Shown here piece after piece: positions 1-8,621 of a stretch of 64,000 nucleotides of DNA. The position numbers and the translations under genes are program-made. The notes beneath the pieces are model-generated. The model searched no databases. It had not been told where the DNA came from and saw only the letters and a program-made list of their open reading frames with translations. Source of the DNA: Candidatus Methylomirabilota bacterium. GTDB lineage: Bacteria > Methylomirabilota > Methylomirabilia > Rokubacteriales > CSP1-6. The stretch spans positions 1 to 64,000 of the forward strand of contig DASTYT010000049.1 of NCBI GenBank assembly GCA_035764725.1. Direction: 5' to 3'. How positions within the stretch are numbered: the first letter of the stretch is position 1; the number at the start of each line of letters is the position of its first letter.

Positions 1-98
1 TCGGATGGCCGCGAAATGTGGCGACACTTTGGCGGCAAAGCCCCTGGAAGTCAAGGGGGAGCTTGGCCGCGACGGCCTGCTCGGCTATCATCCTCGCG

Positions 99-1298
99 AT
101 GCGATCCGGCTATGGGCGTCCGACTCCCTCAGAAAACGCCGAGCTCACGCATATCGGTCCCGGCACACCGGCCGGCGAGCTGTTCCGGCGCTACTGGCAG
201 CCGGTCGGCCTCGCGCCCGCTCCCGGTGATCGCCCCCGCCCCCTTCGGGTGCTGGGTGAGGACCTGGTGCTCTTCCGCGACGGCCATGGCCGGCCGGGGC
301 TGCTCGACGCGCACTGCTGCCATCGGGGCACCTCGCTGGAGTACGGGCGCGTGGAGGCGGACGGCCTCCGCTGCTGCTATCACGGCTGGCTCTTCGACGT
401 CGAGGGCCGCTGCCTCGAGCAGCCCTGCGAGCCGGCCGAGAGCACATACAAGGATCGGGTGTTCCAGCCCGGTTATCCGTGCCGCGAGTACGGCGGGCTC
501 GTGTTCGCCTACATGGGACCGCCGGATCGCATGCCGCTGCTGCCGCAGTACGACCTCGTGGAGGAGGGGGAAGGCGTCGTCATCGCCGACGCCACCAGCT
601 ACGGGCTCGGCGGTGGGGAGATCCTGGGCTGCAACTGGTTGCAGATCTACGAGAACGTGATGGATCCCTTTCACGTGGCGGTGCTGCACTCGGTGTTCAG
701 CGGCGGGCAGTTCTCCGACGCGCTCAACCTGCAGCCTCGGGTGTCATGGGAGGAAGCGGACGCCGGCGTGCGTTCCACCCAGGATCGCGCGCTCCCGGAT
801 GGACGGCTGTTCCGGCGGGTGACGGAGATCCTGCTGCCCAACATCCGCATCGTGCCGAGCGTGGCGGCGGGCGAGCCCGACGAGGGCTTCGAGCGCGCGC
901 GCCACATCGGCTGGATCCTGCCCATCGACGACACGCACACCCGCATGTACTCGCTGCTCCGCGTGCCGCTGCGCGATGGCGAGCCCGTGCTGCCGCCGCG
1001 CGCCCGGCACGGCGGCAAGCTCTGGGCCGAGCTCAGCGAGGAGGAGCATCACCGGATGCCCGGCGACGAGGAGGCCATCGTCAGCCAGGGCCCGATCGCC
1101 ATTCACGCCGACGAGCACCTGGCGTCGTCCGACCGCGGCGTCATCCTGACCCGCAAGCTGATCGCCCGGGCCATCGCCGCCGTCCGCGGGGGCGCGGACC
1201 CGCCGGGTGTGCTCCGCGATCGGTCCGCCCGCGTCGTCACCACTCACGCCGGCAACGCGGTGCTCGCCGCGGGGCCGCACCCCCTGACTCACCCCTAG
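99..1298 (+). CDS. Rieske non-haem iron aromatic ring-hydroxylating oxygenase, large subunit
   Basis: This 399-residue protein has the two-part layout of Rieske oxygenase alpha subunits. The [2Fe-2S] site is C73-x-H75 and C92-x2-H95 (LRCCYHGW). The mononuclear iron site is in NWLQIYENVMDPFHVAVLH, about residues 178-197, supplying the bridging Asp and two His. The family oxidises aromatic or alicyclic substrates with electrons from a separate reductase, which is not seen nearby; the substrate cannot be told. An upstream in-frame ATG at 18 would add 27 residues unlike the family's N-terminus, so ATG 99 is preferred, just before the typical GPGTPAGELFRRYWQP segment. A small two-helix membrane protein follows 11 bases downstream and probably shares the transcript. 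Bases 1-98 hold nothing I can assign. Confidence 0.88.
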   Translation: MRSGYGRPTPSENAELTHIGPGTPAGELFRRYWQPVGLAPAPGDRPRPLRVLGEDLVLFRDGHGRPGLLDAHCCHRGTSLEYGRVEADGLRCCYHGWLFDVEGRCLEQPCEPAESTYKDRVFQPGYPCREYGGLVFAYMGPPDRMPLLPQYDLVEEGEGVVIADATSYGLGGGEILGCNWLQIYENVMDPFHVAVLHSVFSGGQFSDALNLQPRVSWEEADAGVRSTQDRALPDGRLFRRVTEILLPNIRIVPSVAAGEPDEGFERARHIGWILPIDDTHTRMYSLLRVPLRDGEPVLPPRARHGGKLWAELSEEEHHRMPGDEEAIVSQGPIAIHADEHLASSDRGVILTRKLIARAIAAVRGGADPPGVLRDRSARVVTTHAGNAVLAAGPHPLTHP

Positions 1299-1309
1299 GA
1301 GGAGAGCCT

Positions 1310-1579
1310 GTGCCCGTGCTCTTTGAGCGCTACAGCCCCCCCGTCTTCTTCGACCCGCTGTTCACCCAGGCCGTGATGGTCGGCTGGATCCTCACCCTGG
1401 TGGGCTCCGGCATCCTGCTGCTCGCCGCCGTGTGGTGGACTATTGCGCAGGACGCGTCGCAGACGAGCCCCCGCTCGGGGTTCTGGCGCGGGCTCTGCAC
1501 GATCGGCTTCGCGACCTTCCTGCTGGGGATCGGCTGGCAGCTGGTCGGCTACGTGAAGTTCGGCGCGCTCAACTGGTAG
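1310..1579 (+). CDS. small two-helix membrane protein, unknown function
   Basis: An 89-residue protein starting at GTG 1310, behind an AGGAGGA ribosome-binding site (1297-1303) that overlaps the stop of the Rieske oxygenase. Two hydrophobic stretches, about residues 24-45 and 66-85, are separated by a short polar loop, so it should be an integral membrane protein. I do not recognise the family. The tight spacing suggests co-expression with the oxygenase. Its end overlaps the convergent SDR gene by 11 bases. Confidence 0.65.
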   Translation: MPVLFERYSPPVFFDPLFTQAVMVGWILTLVGSGILLLAAVWWTIAQDASQTSPRSGFWRGLCTIGFATFLLGIGWQLVGYVKFGALNW

Positions 1580-2480
1580 CCCCCGGGGCAGCGGGCGGCG
1601 GCCACGGGATCTTCATCGCGTCGAGCCGCCTCAGCCGGTCCTGGCCGAGCGCTCGATCGTAGACGTCCGCCAGCGCCTCGGCCGTCCAGCCCCCGGCGCT
1701 GGTGACGGTGCGCAGCGGCGCCGGGTGCGAGAACAGCGTCACCTCGCTGCCGCGCACCCCGATGACCTGTCCGGTGACATGGGCCGCTCGGTCACTCGCG
1801 AGAAAGGTCACCACCGGCGCGATGGACTCGGGAGGGGTCGCGGTGGCGGCGCCGCGGCGTTCGTCGGGGAGCCGCTGCGTCATCCGGGTGTCCGCGGTGG
1901 GCGAGATGCAGTTCACGGTCACGCCGTACTTGGCCATGGCCAGCGCGGTCGAGCGCGTGAGCCCCACGATCCCCTCCTTGGCCGCCGAGTAGTTGGGCTG
2001 GCCGGGGCTCCCTTCCAGGCCGGCGGCCGAGGTGAAGGTGATGATGCGGCCGCGCTTCTTTTCCCTCATGTGGCGCGTGGCTGGCTGCAGGACGGTGAAG
2101 TGGCCCTTGAGGTGGACGGCGATCACCGCGTCCCACTCCTCCTCGCTCATGTTGAAGATCATCCGCTCGCGGAGGATGCCGGCGCAGCAGACCACGATGT
2201 GCAGATCGCCAAAGGTGTCGAGGGCACGCTCGACGATACCGCGGCCGCCCGCCATCGTGGCGACGCTCTCTGGGCTCGCGACCGCCTGGCCGCCCGCGGC
2301 CTGTATCTCCTTGACCACGGACTCGGCGGGTCCGCTGGAGGGCTCGCGCCCGTCCACGCTCACCCCGTAGTCGTTGACGACCACGCGCGCGCCCGCGCGG
2401 GCCAGCCCCAGCGCGACGGACCTCCCGATGCCGCTGCCCGCGCCCGTCACCGCCGCGACCTTGCCGTCGAGAAGCGCCAT
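1569..2480 (-). CDS. short-chain dehydrogenase/reductase
   Basis: A 303-residue SDR. The nucleotide-binding motif TGAGSGIGR lies about residues 12-20 and the catalytic Tyr/Lys pair is in YSAAK. A VNDYGVSVDG stretch after the second strand resembles the hydroxyacyl-CoA dehydrogenase domain of peroxisomal multifunctional enzyme type 2. The likely role is oxidation of a 3-hydroxyacyl-CoA or a related alcohol, which fits the adjacent OB-fold/zinc-ribbon and thiolase genes. The longer upstream reading frame is discarded because its first ~100 residues read through the neighbouring gene out of frame; ATG 2480 begins MALLDGK, the usual SDR opening. The roughly 45-residue tail is longer than in minimal SDRs. 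Confidence 0.82.
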   Translation of the reverse strand: MALLDGKVAAVTGAGSGIGRSVALGLARAGARVVVNDYGVSVDGREPSSGPAESVVKEIQAAGGQAVASPESVATMAGGRGIVERALDTFGDLHIVVCCAGILRERMIFNMSEEEWDAVIAVHLKGHFTVLQPATRHMREKKRGRIITFTSAAGLEGSPGQPNYSAAKEGIVGLTRSTALAMAKYGVTVNCISPTADTRMTQRLPDERRGAATATPPESIAPVVTFLASDRAAHVTGQVIGVRGSEVTLFSHPAPLRTVTSAGGWTAEALADVYDRALGQDRLRRLDAMKIPWPPPAAPGATS

Positions 2481-2491
2481 CGTCAAAGCCC

Positions 2492-2872
2492 TCAGGCGGG
2501 TCCGAAGCCGACCATCGTCTCCCCGCCGGAGACGAGCGGTCGGAAGCGCACGGGCAGACCGACCCGGAGCGAGTCCAGGGGCAGCTCGGTGATCCGGCCG
2601 AGGAGCGAGACGCCTTCCGCGAGCCGCACCACCGCCACCGCGTAGGGGGTCTGGCCCACATGGCCCCGGGGGGCCACGCGGATCACCGTGTAGGACGAGA
2701 TGGTCCCGTCGCCGGCCAGCGGCACTGATTCCCAGCCGCGCTTGCCGCAGGAGGCACAGAACTCCTTGGGGGGAATCGCGAGCTCGCCGCACTGCGTGCA
2801 GCGGATGGCGGTGAGCCGCCCGGCCCGGACCTCCGCGAAGAAGTCCTTCAGGTTGACCACCTCGTCAGTCAC
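2492..2872 (-). CDS. Zn-ribbon/OB-fold acyl-CoA-binding protein (DUF35 family)
   Basis: About 126 residues. An N-terminal rubredoxin-like zinc ribbon (CTQC ... CASC, about residues 25-42) precedes an OB-fold domain. This DUF35 architecture is the partner of SCP2-type thiolases and of the ChsH-type hydratases in steroid and lipid side-chain degradation. Here it overlaps the end of the adjacent thiolase gene by 8 bases, supporting a thiolase/DUF35 complex. The start is uncertain: GTG 2872 is used, and TTG 2878 would add two residues. Neither has a strong ribosome-binding site, consistent with translational coupling to the thiolase. Confidence 0.8.
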   Translation of the reverse strand: MTDEVVNLKDFFAEVRAGRLTAIRCTQCGELAIPPKEFCASCGKRGWESVPLAGDGTISSYTVIRVAPRGHVGQTPYAVAVVRLAEGVSLLGRITELPLDSLRVGLPVRFRPLVSGGETMVGFGPA

Positions 2873-4019
2873 GGCCAAACAGGCTCACGAGCACGGTGGC
2901 GGTGTTGCCGCCCAGCGTGTGGGTGAGGCCGGTGCGCGCGCCCTCCACCTGGCGCGGTCCCGCCTCGCCGCGGAGCTGGGTCACGATCTCGGCGATCTGG
3001 GCGGCGCCGGTGGCGCCGATCGGATGGCCCTTGGCCTTGAGGCCGCCGGAGACGTTGACGGGGATCTTGCCGCCGAGGCTCGTCCAGCCCTTCTCGGCCG
3101 CGGGACCGCCCATGCCCGGCTCGACGAGACCAAGCCCCTCGGTGGCCACGATCTCGGCGATCGTGAAGCAGTCGTGCAGCTCCACGACGTCCACGTCCTG
3201 CGGGCCGCGCCCGGCTTGGCGGTAGGCGCCCGCGGCCGCGCGCTCGGTGGCGGTGACGCGAGAGAGGTCGCGCTTGTCGTGCATGAACATCGTGTCGCTG
3301 GCCGCCGCGCTCCCCAGCACCCAGACGGCCCGGCGATGCGTGCGCGCTACCTCCTCCGAGGCCAGCACGAGCGCGGCGCCGCCGTCGGTGAAGGGACAGC
3401 AGTCGAAGAGCTTGAGGGGATCCGCCACGTAGGCGCTCTGCAGCACTGTCTCGAGCGTGATCTCCTTCCGGAATTGTGCCTTGGGGTTGTGCAGCCCGTG
3501 CCGGTGATTCTTCACCGCCACGTGCGCCATCTGCGTCTCGGTGGTGCCGTACTTCTCCATGTGGGCGCGCGCGATCAGGGCGAAGACGCCGGGGAAGGTG
3601 AGGCCGGTCGGCTGCTCGAAGGAGGCGTCGGAGCAGTAGGCGAAGTACTCGGTGGCGTGCTCGGTCGGCACGTGGAGGATGCGCTCGGCGCCACCCACGA
3701 GCACGACATCGGACATGCCGGCGCCCACCTCCATCACCGCGTGGCGGAACGCGACGTGACTGGTCGCGCAGGCGTTCTCGAAGCGGGTGGTGGGGATCGT
3801 GGGCAGCCCCACCAGCGAGGCGGCCAGCGGGCCCATGTGCAGCTGGCGCTCGCTCTCACCGCCGGTCACGTTGCCGTAGTAGAGCGCCTGGATCGCCCGC
3901 GGCTCGATCCCCGCGTCGACGACCGCCTCGCGGGCGGCCTCCGCGAAGAGCTCCGCGCTCGTGCGATCGTGCTTGCCGAACTTCGTGACGCCGACTCCGA
4001 TGACGGCGACCCGGCGCAT
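2865..4019 (-). CDS. SCP2/acetyl-CoA acetyltransferase-type thiolase
   Basis: A 384-residue thiolase-fold protein. The nucleophilic cysteine is C84 in ENACATSH. The GHPIGATG histidine motif lies about residue 335, and the protein ends in THTLGGNTATVLVSLF, typical of the SCP2-thiolase branch (often annotated acetyl-CoA acetyltransferase or lipid-transfer protein) rather than biosynthetic thiolases. Family members cleave 3-ketoacyl-CoA of lipid or sterol-like side chains, usually with a DUF35 partner, here the overlapping downstream gene. ATG 4019 is preceded on its strand by AGGAGGT, a strong ribosome-binding site. Thiolase, DUF35 and SDR probably form one operon. Confidence 0.85.
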   Translation of the reverse strand: MRRVAVIGVGVTKFGKHDRTSAELFAEAAREAVVDAGIEPRAIQALYYGNVTGGESERQLHMGPLAASLVGLPTIPTTRFENACATSHVAFRHAVMEVGAGMSDVVLVGGAERILHVPTEHATEYFAYCSDASFEQPTGLTFPGVFALIARAHMEKYGTTETQMAHVAVKNHRHGLHNPKAQFRKEITLETVLQSAYVADPLKLFDCCPFTDGGAALVLASEEVARTHRRAVWVLGSAAASDTMFMHDKRDLSRVTATERAAAGAYRQAGRGPQDVDVVELHDCFTIAEIVATEGLGLVEPGMGGPAAEKGWTSLGGKIPVNVSGGLKAKGHPIGATGAAQIAEIVTQLRGEAGPRQVEGARTGLTHTLGGNTATVLVSLFGRD

Positions 4020-4172
4020 CCGGACCTCCTGGGCTGAGCGGAATTGGTGAGCGGCTCGACTCTCCTTCGAATATTACCGCGGGGACGGGGGGCCAGCCAA
4101 CGCGGGAATCTGTCGTGCGCGGCGGGAGCGCGTGCTAACGTAGCCGCGAGACATCGAGGAGGTGAGCCCGGC

Positions 4173-5915
4173 GTGACGATGGAAGACCTGCTGATCGTCC
4201 TGCTGGCCGTGGCGTCGGGACTTTCCCTCTTCGTCGGCCTGGCCCAGGCGCTCGACGGCCGGCCGCGTCGCGTACCGCTGCGTCGTCGAGCCCACGCCCT
4301 GTCGCCGCATCACCGTCCGGCCGCCGCCACAACTCCATCCGCCGCGCCCAGGCCGAGCGCCGGCCGCACCTTCACGGACGCCGCGCCCGCCACCGCGCTC
4401 CGCGCGGCCGTCGTGGCCGAGCCGGAGCCGGTGGCCGCGCTCGAGCCGATTGCGGCGTTCGAGTCGGTCGTCGCGCCCGCGGCGACCGAGGTCGCCTTGC
4501 CGGCGGCGGCGGAGCCGACCATTCCCGCGCGGCCGGCCCCCGAGCAGATCTCGCTCCTCGAGGTGCCGATCGACGCGCCGCCCCGTCCTGCCGAGCCGGA
4601 GCTCGTGGCCGAGACGGTCGAAGGGGCCGCGGCCGACGTGTCCGCACGGGTGGCCGTCGTGGAGCAGGCGAGCGCCTCGGAGCCGGTGGCCGAGCCCGAG
4701 CCCGCCACCGCGCCTCAGACGACGGCGACGTCGGCGCCCGCCGCGGCAGCCGATCTGATGGGGGAGGCGTCGCGCCTGCTCAAGGCGGGCGACCACGCGG
4801 GACTGCTCGCCGCGCTCGAGCCCGTACTCAAGGTCCCCGGGCGCGCGCGGAATCGCGCCCCCGCGTCCTTCGAGCGGGCCCTCCTCTCGGCCATGGTCGG
4901 GCTGGCCCAGCGAGGCCGGGGTGACGAGGCGGCGACGCGCGCAGCCTTCGAGCAGGGCGTGCGCGCGCTCCCGAAGACGGACGACTACGAGCCTCGTGTG
5001 ATGCCGCTGGCGGAATCGATAGGAAGTCGCCTCTTGACGGACGGTCAAGCTGCGGGCGATGGCTCGGCGGCCACGCTCGCGGCGCTGCGGCTCGCGGTGG
5101 GCCTGCTTCGTGGGGTCGCCGTCGCGCAGGGGAGCCAGCCTCCCGCCGAAGCAGCGGCCGCGCTTCCCCCGCTGGATACTGCGCCAGTCGACGCCGGGGG
5201 CGACGATCTGCCCCCCTGGGGCAAGGCCCTGCGTGTCCATTTGGCCGTCGAGCGTGCGCGAGATGCTCTTGCCACCGCGGCCGGACAGCGGCTCGACGGT
5301 TTAATCGGCAAGCGAGATCACACGGGCGGGCACCGCTGGCTACGCGAGGTGCTGGGCTGGGACGAGCTGGGCGATCGCCGCGCGCCGATGGAGGACAGGT
5401 ACTGGCAGGCGGTGGGCGGCGAGGTGACGCGGCTCGCCGGGGGCGCGCTCGAGTCGAGCGACGATCCGGCGGGTGCAACGGCGGCGCTCGAGAGCGCGGA
5501 GGCGCTCGTCGCCTCCCTTCCGTCGGAATCGGCCAAGTCCCCGCGCTTCGACGAGCTGCGCCGGCGCGTCTGGTGGGGCCACGTCAAGCTCGGGCTGCAC
5601 CGCCTGGAGGTCGGCGACGCCAGCGGCGCCCTGGAGCCGCTCTACCGCGCGCTTAGCCGGGCCGGCGGCGACGCCGACCGCGAGATGGAGACGCGCCACG
5701 CGTTGGCGCAGGCGCTCGATGCCCAAGCCGCGGACGCGTCGGCACGGATCGAGAATCTGCTCGAAGCCGGTGATCGGGCCGGCGCGGAGACGGCCGGCGA
5801 GGAGCTCTGCCGGGCCATCGACCGCGGCCTCGCCGAGGGCGTGTCCCAGGAGGAGCTGGTCGACGCGCTCACGAAGCGCCAGAACGTGATGGCGCGCATC
5901 GCCCAGGCCGTCTGA
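4173..5915 (+). CDS. membrane-anchored alpha-helical repeat protein, unknown function
   Basis: About 580 residues. A single hydrophobic N-terminal segment (LLIVLLAVASGLSLFVGLA) is followed by roughly 170 residues of Ala/Pro/Glu-rich low-complexity linker. The C-terminal ~380 residues are helical, Ala- and Leu-rich, with recurring gain/loss patterns such as LLKAGDHAGLLAALEP that resemble TPR-like repeats. No enzyme motif is visible. It is likely a periplasmic or inner-membrane scaffold. GTG 4173 sits 10 bases after GAGGAGG (4156-4162); ATG 4179 is in frame but 16 bases away, so GTG is preferred. The acyl-CoA ligase gene starts 2 bases after its stop. Confidence 0.6.
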   Translation: MTMEDLLIVLLAVASGLSLFVGLAQALDGRPRRVPLRRRAHALSPHHRPAAATTPSAAPRPSAGRTFTDAAPATALRAAVVAEPEPVAALEPIAAFESVVAPAATEVALPAAAEPTIPARPAPEQISLLEVPIDAPPRPAEPELVAETVEGAAADVSARVAVVEQASASEPVAEPEPATAPQTTATSAPAAAADLMGEASRLLKAGDHAGLLAALEPVLKVPGRARNRAPASFERALLSAMVGLAQRGRGDEAATRAAFEQGVRALPKTDDYEPRVMPLAESIGSRLLTDGQAAGDGSAATLAALRLAVGLLRGVAVAQGSQPPAEAAAALPPLDTAPVDAGGDDLPPWGKALRVHLAVERARDALATAAGQRLDGLIGKRDHTGGHRWLREVLGWDELGDRRAPMEDRYWQAVGGEVTRLAGGALESSDDPAGATAALESAEALVASLPSESAKSPRFDELRRRVWWGHVKLGLHRLEVGDASGALEPLYRALSRAGGDADREMETRHALAQALDAQAADASARIENLLEAGDRAGAETAGEELCRAIDRGLAEGVSQEELVDALTKRQNVMARIAQAV

Positions 5916-5917
5916 CC

Positions 5918-7603
5918 GTGGCCGGGTCCGGGCCGGCCCTCACCCTGGGCCAGATGGTGGACGGGGCGGCAACGCGCTTTCCCGACCGCGAGGCGGTGGT
6001 GTTCCGCGGGCAGCGCGTCACGTATCGGGATCTCAGGCGTCGGGCGGACGACTTCGCCCGCGGCCTCCTCGACCTCGGCCTCCGGCCCCGCGATCACGTC
6101 GTGCTGTGGATGCCGAACTGTGTCGAGTGGAACGTGGCCAATCTCGGCGTCGCCAAGATCGGCGCGGTGACCGTCACGTGCAACAGTCGCTATCGACCCT
6201 TCGAGGTCGAGTACGTGCTGCGGCAGTCGGACGCGAAGGCCCTCATCATGGTCGACCGCTTCCCCGCCGCCAAGATGGACTATCTGGCCATTCTCGACGA
6301 GCTCTGCCCGGAGGCGCGCCGCCCGGGGGGGCTCCCGGGGACGCGCTTCCCCATGCTGCGCCACGTGGTGGTGCTGGGCGCGGAAGTGCCCGCGGGGGCG
6401 GTCGACTTCGCGGCGGTGGAGCGCGCGGGCGCGCGGCCGGGCGCGCCGTCGCACGACGGAATCCGCATCGATCCCGACGATCCCGTGGAGATGCTCTACA
6501 CCTCGGGGACGACCGGCGAGCCGAAGGGGTGCCTCCTCTCCCACGGCAACATGTACTACAAGTGCCGGGTCTACACGGAGCTCCACCGCTGGACCCACGA
6601 GGATCGCTACCTGGTCCCGGTGCCGTACTTCCACATCTTCGGCTCGATGGGCGGGGTCGCGGCCAACTGCCTCGTGGGCTCGACCCAGGTGCTCATGGAC
6701 GTGTTCGACGCGGGGGAAGCAATGCGCCTGATCCAGGGCGAGCGCGTGACGATCTTCTCGGGCGTGCCGACCATGTTCATCACCGTGCTCGGGCATCCCG
6801 CCTTCGGATCCTACGACCTGTCGTCCCTGCGGACGGGCTCCATCGGCGCCGCTCCGGTGCCGGTGGAGATCATGAAGAAGATCCTCGACCGCGAGGGCGG
6901 CCTCGGCATGGACGCGCTCGTGGTGTACGGGCTCACCGAGGCCACCGGCGGCACGCACTGGACGCGCGCGGGCGACGCGCTCGAGAAGCGCGTGGCCACG
7001 GTGGGGCTGCGCACGCCCGAGATCGAGGACCGCATCGTGGACCCGGCGACGGGCCGTCCGTTGCCGCCCGGCGAGGAGGGCGAGGTGTGCGTGAAGGGGC
7101 CGACCCTCATGCTCGGCTACTACAAGAAGCCCGAGGCCACCGCGGACAAGATCCGTGACGGGTGGCTCCACACTGGTGACATGGGCGTGAAGGACGCGGA
7201 AGGCTATCTCCGCATCACCGGCCGGGTCACCGACATGATCATCGTGGGCGGCTTCAACACGTATCCCGCCGAGATCGAGAATTTCTACCTGCGCCACCCC
7301 GGCATCCTCGACATCTCGATCGTGGGCGTGCCGGACCCCATCATGGGGGAGGTCGTGATGGCCTTCGTGATCCCGAAGCCCGGGGCCGCCCTGACCGCCG
7401 AGGCGATCATCGCGTTCGGGCGGGAAAAGATCGCGAACTTCAAGGTGCCGCGGTACGTGGAGATCGTGGACCAGTTCCCCCTCACCGGGTCGGGGAAGGT
7501 CCAGAAGTTCAAGCAGAAGGCCTACGCGGTGGAGAAGCTCGGGCTCCAGTCGCCCGGGCCCCCTAGATCAGCGAGCGGCGCCGGATCTCCTCGAGCGTGG
7601 TGA
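5918..7603 (+). CDS. AMP-forming acyl-CoA synthetase (FadD-like)
   Basis: A 561-residue member of the ANL adenylate-forming superfamily: carboxylate + ATP + CoA to acyl-CoA + AMP + PPi. Visible motifs in order are the phosphate loop YTSGTTGEPKG (about 193-203), YGLTEATG, the GWLHTGDMG hinge region, and the C-terminal catalytic-lysine segment GSGKVQK. Length fits medium- to long-chain fatty acid or aromatic acid ligases; the substrate cannot be told. The GTG start follows the preceding stop by 2 bases, implying translational coupling. The last 41 bases overlap the convergent HD-GYP gene, so the final ~13 residues (SASGAGSPRAW) are probably an extension of no importance. Confidence 0.87.
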   Translation: MAGSGPALTLGQMVDGAATRFPDREAVVFRGQRVTYRDLRRRADDFARGLLDLGLRPRDHVVLWMPNCVEWNVANLGVAKIGAVTVTCNSRYRPFEVEYVLRQSDAKALIMVDRFPAAKMDYLAILDELCPEARRPGGLPGTRFPMLRHVVVLGAEVPAGAVDFAAVERAGARPGAPSHDGIRIDPDDPVEMLYTSGTTGEPKGCLLSHGNMYYKCRVYTELHRWTHEDRYLVPVPYFHIFGSMGGVAANCLVGSTQVLMDVFDAGEAMRLIQGERVTIFSGVPTMFITVLGHPAFGSYDLSSLRTGSIGAAPVPVEIMKKILDREGGLGMDALVVYGLTEATGGTHWTRAGDALEKRVATVGLRTPEIEDRIVDPATGRPLPPGEEGEVCVKGPTLMLGYYKKPEATADKIRDGWLHTGDMGVKDAEGYLRITGRVTDMIIVGGFNTYPAEIENFYLRHPGILDISIVGVPDPIMGEVVMAFVIPKPGAALTAEAIIAFGREKIANFKVPRYVEIVDQFPLTGSGKVQKFKQKAYAVEKLGLQSPGPPRSASGAGSPRAW

Positions 7604-8621
7604 GCGGCACGCCCAGGAAGCTTTCCACCACCGCGGGGTCGAAGTGCGCGCCGGCGGAGCGGCGAATCTCGGCGCGCGCCGCCTCGAAGTCGATCGCGCG
7701 CGAGTAGGGCCGGTCGAACGTCATCGCGTCGAAGGCGTCGGCGACGGCGAAGATGCGCGCGCCCAGGGGAATCGCCTCGCCCTTGAGCCCCTGCGGGTAG
7801 CCGGTGCCGTCCCAGCGCTCGTGATGGTGATAGACGATGGGCACCGCCGGCCGCAGGAACGCGATCTGCTCCACGAGCTGCCGGCCGATCTCGGGATGCG
7901 TCCGCATGATCTTCCACTCGGCGGGGGTGAGCGGGCCGGGCTTGAGCAGGATGGCGTCGGGGATGCCGATCTTGCCGATGTCGTGGAGCAGCACGCCATG
8001 CTCGAGGGTACGCAGGTGGGCCTCGTCGGTCATGCCGTGGGCGCGCGCGAGCGCGAGCGAATAGCCGCGCACCCGGCGCGAATGGGCCTGGGTGCCGAGG
8101 TCCCGCGTATCGATGGCGGAGCCGAGCGCTTCCAGCGTGCTGCGGTACGTCTCCTCGAGGGCCCCGAGAGTAGCCTCGAGGTCGCGCGTTGCCTCGGCCA
8201 CGCGCCGCTCCAGCAGCGCGTGATACTCCCGCCGCTCGAGGATGAGAGCGCGGTGCTCCAACGCCCGCTCCGCGGCGTTCAGCAGCTCCTCCATGTTGAC
8301 CGGTTTGAGGATGAAGTCGTAGGCGCCGTACTTGAGACTCTCCACCGCCGTCTGGATGTCGCCCACGCCGGTGAGGACGAGGAACGCGGCGTCGGGATCC
8401 AGAGCGCGCGCCTGCTTGAGGAACTCCACCCCGGACAGCGCGGGCATCTGCACGTCGGTGACGGTGAGGGGCGGGCGCTCGGCCTGGAACAGGGCGAGGC
8501 CTTCCTTGCCGTTGACCGCCTGCCGGCAGATGAAGCCGGCGCCCTCGAAGAACTCGGAGAGCACGCGCCGGATCTGGCGGTCGTCGTCGACGATGAGGAC
8601 GCGGCGCTCGGCGATGCTCAC
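7563..8621 (-). CDS. response regulator with HD-GYP cyclic-di-GMP phosphodiesterase domain
   Basis: A 352-residue protein with an N-terminal receiver (DDD acidic pocket near residue 12, phosphoacceptor in TVTDVQMP, Lys in ILKPV), a short coiled linker (about 120-165) and an HD-GYP domain. The HD-GYP residues are present: HDIGKIG, HHERWDGTGYP and the VADAFDAMT helix. This family hydrolyses c-di-GMP, usually to GMP or pGpG. Its start overlaps the end of the upstream GGDEF gene by 4 bases, so a synthase and a hydrolase of the same messenger are made together; the receiver implies phosphorylation-controlled turnover by an unlinked kinase. Confidence 0.9.
   Translation of the reverse strand: MSIAERRVLIVDDDRQIRRVLSEFFEGAGFICRQAVNGKEGLALFQAERPPLTVTDVQMPALSGVEFLKQARALDPDAAFLVLTGVGDIQTAVESLKYGAYDFILKPVNMEELLNAAERALEHRALILERREYHALLERRVAEATRDLEATLGALEETYRSTLEALGSAIDTRDLGTQAHSRRVRGYSLALARAHGMTDEAHLRTLEHGVLLHDIGKIGIPDAILLKPGPLTPAEWKIMRTHPEIGRQLVEQIAFLRPAVPIVYHHHERWDGTGYPQGLKGEAIPLGARIFAVADAFDAMTFDRPYSRAIDFEAARAEIRRSAGAHFDPAVVESFLGVPLTTLEEIRRRSLI

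Noticed and set aside
4044..4172. N-terminal extension of the helical-repeat protein back to position 4044
   Set aside because: The extra 43 residues are Arg/Gly-rich low complexity, and the ribosome-binding site and membrane helix support the start at 4173.
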